This document shows, one piece after another, positions 57,732-64,000 of a stretch of DNA of 64,000 nucleotides. Made by a program: the position numbers and the translations under genes. Numbering within the stretch: the first letter of the stretch is position 1; the number at the start of each line of letters is the position of its first letter. A model generated the notes under the pieces. It worked only from the letters and a program-made list of their open reading frames with translations. It searched no databases and was not told the origin of the DNA. The stretch covers positions 1 through 64,000 of the forward strand of contig MU394154.1 in assembly GCA_022578605.1 (NCBI GenBank), given 5' to 3'. This stretch comes from Camillea tinctor. Its lineage: Eukaryota; Ascomycota; Sordariomycetes; Xylariales; Xylariaceae.

Positions 57732-59867
57732 GCGCCTCGGGAACCTAAAGCAAAATAAACAAAAATAAAAATGATACGAGGATAAAGAGAACCGAATTAC
57801 CTCCAATGTTATGAGGCCAAGAGGGACTAAGCACTATAATATTATGAGTCGACAGCAACCGACCATCATAACCTATATGTCAGCGAGACTTGATGGAAGG
57901 AACTACATATAAAAAGTAAGGGAATCTTCAGATTAGGGCTAGCAACAAAGATGGTTTAAGTAACATTACAACTAGGTAGGTACATATCGAAAAATACAAA
58001 CTTTATTAACATGTAATACTCTTTTGAAAAGGTATCAAGGAGGTAATAAGTTATTTTAATACATGAGCGCGGCAGTGGACCTCTTGCTAATAGGAACGGA
58101 CTCGGTGTCGACACCTTTGTCAGTAACTACATGTCTACTGCCAACAATTCTACCATTACTAGCAATGCACTCCATAGCCATGCTGATAATCATTTATATA
58201 TACAAGATATTGGTATAATGTATTGGGGAATGTGAAACCCGAAAGTGTATTGAAAATTTGGTATATGTAATTTGAGGAGGATATAGGAGGACAGATTTTT
58301 TTGATAAGGATTTTTATTCGAACCGCAGTATGCGGTAGAGTGAGGATCGTATAGCAGAATGAAAAAGATGGTTGTTCAGCTGGTGATGAGGTGCGGGGCA
58401 AGCATAGGAGCTAACGCGCTTTAACTACAGCCGACTGACATTATACCCACTTTCAAAAAAATGACGATGCTGTCATCGTTTCCCTCCATTTGCTGTCGTG
58501 TAAATATTTTCGCAGAATTTATATGTTCTTGTTATATATATTATTCTACTATCAAATATGTATCCCTCTTTGATAATGGTTCCTTTGCCCTCCAATTTTC
58601 TGAAAGTTGCGCTGACCTAGAAGGCTATAAAGCTTCTTGATTAAGAGAACATTTATCAATCATTAGATGGTAAGAGTATCTGTCTTGTGTGTTTGTAGCT
58701 GCGGCAGGCTTTCGTATTGGTACATGTCACATATGACGTATCATCTAGTTCTGCACTTTGAGATTATTTCTCTGTCTCAAATCTCAGCGAATGTAAGCAG
58801 CTGATCTCTTCCAAGAAAATTCTTCTGTGGTGCTTCATGCTCCTACCAAAAGCTTTAGAAGTATATGGGTTGGTACCTATGTATGTTTCTTAGCGGGTGA
58901 TACTAGGTTAGGATATTGAACATGCCGATTCCCTTGGTGAGCGAAAAGTATTTAAGACTAGAATGGGGTATCCACTAAAGTGTCCTTTTTCAATGCTTTT
59001 TCATTTCATTTTTTGTTCCTGACCAACCCCAGCGATTTACCCTTGCAATTTTTCTACAAGTTACTTTACTAACTAATCCCATATTGAAGTGGTGGATTTG
59101 ACATGGTCTTCTCGTAGAGATTAAATCCAGACTTCGAAGTCTCTTGTCTCTAAATGGATACCCGTATCTTTCTGGTCATACTACAAAGATAAAGTCTGAT
59201 AGTACATAGAGCCCTATGACGCAAAATAGTCTAGATATAATTTATGACAACCAGATTAAGTAGCTTTTTCGAAGCATGAGAAACTATCTATGATAAGCTG
59301 ACTGCTTGTTAGAAGAAGGCTGAAACCGTGAGCCCAATATACGAGTTAGTTACCGCTTAGGCATACGCACATAAGCCCACTATAGAACAGAGTATTAACC
59401 TAACTAGTACATTTTGTTTTGAAGATGCAATAGATCTTCTAGGTAGCCTCCTAGTGATTGTATTGAAATTTTGGGTTACCACTTTCGTACCTAATTTCAT
59501 ATACCAATTCTTTTTATATATTTTCGGACTCGGGTTCTGCCTCTAAACTTCACACCATTCCCTTACACAGGTCTTGTCTCAATAGACTAATTTTGTATCC
59601 ACATGGCTTGTGCCTAAATACTAGGGCATATCTTAGAAAAACATAAAAATCTGGAGAATTACTTTGCTCTGTGATGTTACAATCTGCTGTCAGATGATTT
59701 AAGTTGGGATTCTCGTCAATACAAGGTAGGGGTTCTCTTTAATTTTTGGCATAACTCTACGATACTACAAAAGTTACTTGGACAGGACTATTCTAGGAGC
59801 TAGTCAATAGCTAACAACATATAAAAAGAAATAAATTACCTCTTCAACCGCCAATAACTCCTTGAAT
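57732..59867. other. intergenic, no gene seen
   Basis: AT-leaning DNA of 2.1 kb upstream of the HET gene. Only short unsupported frames are present. Confidence 0.6.
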
Positions 59868-61793
59868 ATGGCTTCCCTAGAAGCCCAGACCATGAACAAT
59901 ATGAAGCCTGGATATCCCTATTCCGCGCTCGACCGAGAACATCCACATATTCGCTTGATCACATTGCAGCCCGGCATTTGGTCAGACAAAATTAGCTGTA
60001 TAGTTCACGTTGTGCCATTTGATGGAGAGCAGGTGTATGAGACACTCTCCTATGTATGGGGTAGCCCGAATAATCGGAAGACCATTTCCCTCAACAACCA
60101 CGATTTTGAAGTCACAGATAATTTGTGGCTGGCGATGCGACGTCTCCGAAGCCCTTCGTCGGCCCGTGTGTTATGGATTGATGCTATATGCATCAACCAG
60201 AAAGACAATGACGAGAAGTCCCAGCAAGTAACAATGATGGGAGACATCTACAAAGGTTGTATAAATTGCGTCATATGGTTAGGAGAGAGCAATGATGTAG
60301 CAGAGCCGGGAGTGCAATCCACGACGGCTCTCCAAGCCTTCGAACTATTGGACATACTGTCCGCTGATCGTCACTTGCGGGAACTTCCATGTTTCGCAGA
60401 GGTTGAAGGACAGCGAACTGCGATTTCTGAGAAGTATGAAAACCATTTCATTGCTTTGAAGCATCTTTTGGATCTTCCTTGGTGGAGGCGTATATGGGTT
60501 ATCCAGGAACTAGCCCTGTCTAGGAGCGTTAAGTTTTTATACGCCTCTGAGGAATTACCTTATCAGACCATCAGGGGAGTGGTAGAAGCTCTTAAGACTC
60601 ACGCTGCAACTTGTTGCAAGTTACACAGGATGTCACTGAGAGCATTGGCGTTCGATCGTCTCTTGGTGATTCAAGAACAGATCGATCCAATTGTTTCCAC
60701 GCGGGAAAGGTGGGCCAATCAAGAGCCAACATCTCTCTTTCAGCTGCGACGACAGTTTTACGCGTTCCAAGCTACAGAGAAGAGAGATCTATTCTACGGG
60801 CTTCTTGGTCTTGTTACAGATTGGGGATCAACCAAGCCTCTCCGACCCAACTACGGTAGCCCTCTGCGGATAGCCATTACCGAAGCCGTCTTCAAATGTA
60901 TATCAGAACAAGGGGGTATGGGGTTTCTTCTAGGAGAGAGGCTATTTCGCACGCAAAATAATTCAGATACTTCTGATCTACCCTCGTGGGTTCCCGATGC
61001 CTATTTTTGTTCCGTACCGTCGCAGTGGGTGATGGTCGAACAGCGCAGACTCGTACTATCGTCCTCCTTTTCTGCATCCGGTTCGCGCGATCAATCTGCC
61101 TCGAAGCTTGCGCTAGGGAAGGGAGAGGTCCTTTTTGCGCAGACTCTGATGGTTGACAAGATTGCTAAAGTTGGACCTGTGTGTGATGCACTGGAGAACT
61201 GGGATAAGGCCCCGGATGTTTTCCGGCAGTGGATGGAGATGTTCGACCTTGGCCTCACGGACTGGCCAAACCAGCCTCCCAAAGAGGGATCGCTCATGGA
61301 TATATTTTGGAGAACAATTCTGAATAATTCTATTGAAGCTGATACGCCGACGCTATCCTATCGAAAACCCGGTGCGGAAGACTACTCTGAGTTGAGATCA
61401 CTGTGGTACTTCCTTTTGAGCGAATCGCCGATGCTCCAGATGATTGGACTCTACTTTACTCTCGAATCTCATGATTCGCTATTATCTAAAGCTCCTAAAA
61501 CAGTATATCACATTCTTGTCTGTATATGGCAGCGTCGGCTCTTTGTAACAGAGCGGGGTTTGATTGGCTTGGCCCCTCGAGATACAAATGTTGGCGACGA
61601 AGTACATATCATATTGGGTTCTCCATCACCGTTTATCCTCAAAGATTTGGAGGAAGCAACTAACAACAACGACACGGGAGATTCTCTTTCCTCCTATATT
61701 ATTGTTGGTAATTGCTACGTCCATGGAAATATGTCCGGAGAAGCGCTGGAGGGGAAGTCCCAGGAAAACATTCAGACCGTTGCAATTTATTAG
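59868..61793 (+). CDS. HET-domain (heterokaryon incompatibility) protein
   Basis: HET-domain proteins of filamentous ascomycetes trigger cell death or growth arrest when unlike strains fuse. Single exon of 641 aa; the start is the ATG at 59868 since the frame above has only TTG. The three conserved HET blocks are present: YETLSYVWG (57-65), VLWIDAICINQ (101-111) and GDIYKGCINCVIWLGE (125-140). WWRRIWVIQELALS follows near 207. The C-terminal part has no recognised repeat or NACHT domain, so this is the stand-alone type. Its position next to repeats and a gap fits the accessory location usual for this family. Allelic specificity is unknown. Confidence 0.93.
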   Translation: MASLEAQTMNNMKPGYPYSALDREHPHIRLITLQPGIWSDKISCIVHVVPFDGEQVYETLSYVWGSPNNRKTISLNNHDFEVTDNLWLAMRRLRSPSSARVLWIDAICINQKDNDEKSQQVTMMGDIYKGCINCVIWLGESNDVAEPGVQSTTALQAFELLDILSADRHLRELPCFAEVEGQRTAISEKYENHFIALKHLLDLPWWRRIWVIQELALSRSVKFLYASEELPYQTIRGVVEALKTHAATCCKLHRMSLRALAFDRLLVIQEQIDPIVSTRERWANQEPTSLFQLRRQFYAFQATEKRDLFYGLLGLVTDWGSTKPLRPNYGSPLRIAITEAVFKCISEQGGMGFLLGERLFRTQNNSDTSDLPSWVPDAYFCSVPSQWVMVEQRRLVLSSSFSASGSRDQSASKLALGKGEVLFAQTLMVDKIAKVGPVCDALENWDKAPDVFRQWMEMFDLGLTDWPNQPPKEGSLMDIFWRTILNNSIEADTPTLSYRKPGAEDYSELRSLWYFLLSESPMLQMIGLYFTLESHDSLLSKAPKTVYHILVCIWQRRLFVTERGLIGLAPRDTNVGDEVHIILGSPSPFILKDLEEATNNNDTGDSLSSYIIVGNCYVHGNMSGEALEGKSQENIQTVAIY

Positions 61794-62062
61794 AAATTAC
61801 TGTCATTCTATTGAACCCGGAACTTTCAGATATAACAAGTGCTTTATAGCTTATACGAGGAATTCCTACCACACTCATTAAATTAACTAGATACCTTCCA
61901 ACTAATACAATGGACTGCCCATAACGTAATCTTGTTATACCCGATGTACTCGGGCAGATCCAACATGGAATTGTATACGAAACGACATCATGAAAAAGAT
62001 ATGTTGATATTAGCTAATATGATGGCGAAACTATTCCGGTCATATACATCCACTACAATTAC

Positions 62063-63782
62063 CTATGGTCTTATCGAATTTACTTGATCTACGCTTACCC
62101 GGTCATTGTAGTGACCTGCATTTGCGTTTCTTACTTCCCATTCCAGCTCCCTCAACGCCGCTGCCTCAGAAAATTCGAAAAGCAGGTTCCTACATACATC
62201 GGAAACAGCAAAGCTTGCTGCTAAGGCTCCAGCGATGGCGAGAAGAAAACGGGTCCCGCCAAATTTACCAATTACCCAAACACCTGCTAACGATCCCATG
62301 AGCACGATTCCCGCAACCCCTAGTCTGGCTTTTCGCCACCAAGCTCGTTTCTGTCGCATCAATTTGTAGTCCCTTAGAATATGGAGTATCTCCTCTAGGA
62401 GTCCATCTGGATCGACCACACCGTTCGACTCCTCTAGTTTCGACGTAACATCTACTGAAGCTCTTAATGTCTTGTAGAGACCGGAAGCTCCATGGAATGT
62501 ACTTTTATCCCCGGTAGAGATGCTGGAACCAGAGCAGCTGGGATCAGATAATTCCAATGGCAGGGTCTGCAAGTTTCTCTGCTGCCTTTGCTCGAAGACA
62601 AGAGTAACCTCGACGCTTAGATGATCGCTCAACGAGTAGCCCAGGACTGGGTGTCGGTCAATCATACCCACTTTGGCTGCTTTTACTGTCCATAAACCAT
62701 CATCTTGAGTGAAACCGACTGTATTCTCTATCTTGTTCCAGCTTCTAAGCTTGTCCGCAGAAGGGTTTACCGCAGAATCATTATTGTCTTGGGGAGTGTG
62801 GTCTCGTGGTACAGCCACATTTGCTAGGACGTAATCGATGCGTATTGACTGAGAGTGGTCGAAATCTGATGGCGAAATTAATTGATCAGGACGTGTATCT
62901 CGCTGTTCCAGGTACCGGGCCCGCTGGCCCCGGGTCCACATCCAGGTGTTGTATGATGACCCATACGTGGCACCGTCCTGGATACTGGAGTCCGTTTTCT
63001 GCGTAGTAATCCTTCTTTCACCACTGCGAGATGACAGTTCGCGCTGGAGGGAGAACTGGAGCCACGTATCATGCATTTCGGGGACGAGATGCTTCACAAT
63101 GCGACATGGAAGCGACGTTGGCTCGGAATTCAAATCACCAAGCGCAACAACTAGAGCTCTACCGCGACGGCACTGCAACGCAAACCGGAGGAGCTTACCT
63201 AGCTCCCAAGCTTGGGCGATGCGGTGACATAGGTATTCATTACTGCCAGGATAGGAAGCATGAATCTTTCGGTAACAGAGGACATTAGCGACGTCAGTTC
63301 AAAAGGCTACAATAATTGAGATCCAATGATATAGAAACACATAGATGACGTACATGCGTATTGAAAACATCAATTACATTATCTGACGCTTTGCCATACT
63401 GGATTCTGGCATAAGCAACGCCTTTTCCCACATACCAGTCACCATGGGTGAAAGCTGTCGGGGAACCGTTCAAGGGGTATCGGAAAAAGGAGGTTTCCAC
63501 GATGGGCCAACGAGATAGAATAGCTAGCCCTGCTCCAAAAGGCGCCGAATAGTAAAGTTTGGCATATGGCAAGACGCTACGTGTTTCCTGATGGATACGT
63601 TTAAAATCATGCCTCGAGAAACATTCCTGTAGGCCAACTATATGCGGCATCGGGTAGGCTTTCGTAATGTGTCGCCCAATTTCCGCTAGACGGTTCGGCC
63701 GTTCCGGGCATATATATGGGATGCCCCAGCAATTGAGTGTAAGAATATTGACTTGTGATGGAAGGCCATCGATATCTGCCAT
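62063..63782 (-). CDS. isc1: neutral sphingomyelinase / inositolphosphosphingolipid phospholipase C, Isc1-like
   Basis: Isc1-type enzymes cleave inositol phosphosphingolipids or sphingomyelin to ceramide. Model: exons 63782-63354 and 63265-62063, giving 543 aa. Endonuclease/exonuclease/phosphatase-fold motifs are ILTLNCWGIP (13-22), GLQECF with metal-ligand Glu53, FNTHIHASYPG across the splice site, LGDLNSEP (Asp187, Asn189), RIDYVL (~285-290) and SDHLSVEV (Asp357-His358). Two C-terminal membrane segments (about 458-476 and 483-500) match the Isc1/nSMase2-like tail. The exon 2 start was set by the AAG acceptor at 63266, restoring HRIAQAWELGKLLR. No signal peptide. Confidence 0.92.
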
Positions 63783-64000
63783 TTTGAGGAATATATGCAG
63801 ATGCTTGTCGGCTTTGGTGTTTGATGTTTAAGTTGAGTTGAAAGTTGGAACACCTCAATCTTGCACACTGCCCAACATTAGATTTTCCGCAAGAATCCTA
63901 CCATGATACGAATTATGAAAGCTTTAGATCAAAAATAAAATAAATGAAAGGAACATAGTAACGTGCTGGTCAGGATATGAGGTGTAGGATCTAGATAGGA

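Noticed and set aside
1..64000. CRISPR arrays, rRNA and tRNA genes
   Set aside because: No regularly spaced repeats, no rRNA similarity and no convincing B-box/acceptor-stem pattern were seen by eye; a covariance-model scan would be more sensitive for tRNAs.

Overview
The window is nuclear DNA of a filamentous ascomycete (Pezizomycotina, probably Sordariomycetes). Genes carry short spliceosomal introns of about 50-240 nt with GT-AG or GC-AG borders. Families typical of this group are present: HET-domain, Zn2Cys6 regulator, GH6 with CBM1, secreted GH36 and a Mug190-type SMP/C2 protein. The first ~1 kb is an almost pure A/T block, as produced by repeat-induced point mutation (RIP). The species cannot be named from sequence alone.

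Layout. 1-1045: AT-rich repeat relic. 3703-8405: a secreted GH36 alpha-galactosidase (+) tail-to-tail with an amidase-signature hydrolase (-). 10899-14464: an unrecognised disordered protein and the decapping subunit Dcp1, both on the minus strand. 15430-20922: an inositol polyphosphate 5-phosphatase (+) tail-to-tail with a GH6 cellobiohydrolase carrying an N-terminal CBM1 (-). 23452-31177: AP-2 mu subunit, HD-domain cyanamide hydratase, two unrecognised proteins and a class I methyltransferase, all on +. 31899-35873: a large SMP/C2 membrane-contact-site protein. 39705-42014: a Zn2Cys6 transcription factor whose zinc cluster is split by a 26-nt microexon. 43109-44748: an Amt/MEP ammonium transporter (-). 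44749-59867 is gene-poor accessory DNA. It holds a broken cytochrome P450, an allantoate-permease-type MFS transporter with six introns, two 62-bp LTR-like insertions with target-site duplications, and a poly-G/N assembly gap. 59868-63782: a HET-domain gene (+) and an Isc1-type neutral sphingomyelinase (-).

There is no operon-like or biosynthetic cluster. The conserved housekeeping genes (dcp1, 5-phosphatase, apm4, mug190-like, isc1-like) are interleaved with nutrient-acquisition genes (alpha-galactosidase, cellobiohydrolase, amidase, ammonium transporter, allantoate-type permease, cyanamide hydratase). Exon models were built by hand from reading frame, splice consensus and family alignment memory; they are not backed by transcripts. 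I did not find a convincing new multi-gene system. The most unusual structures are the pair of 62-bp elements with target-site duplications, the microexon/GC-donor arrangement in the transcription factor, and the malformed gap at 57.4-57.7 kb.
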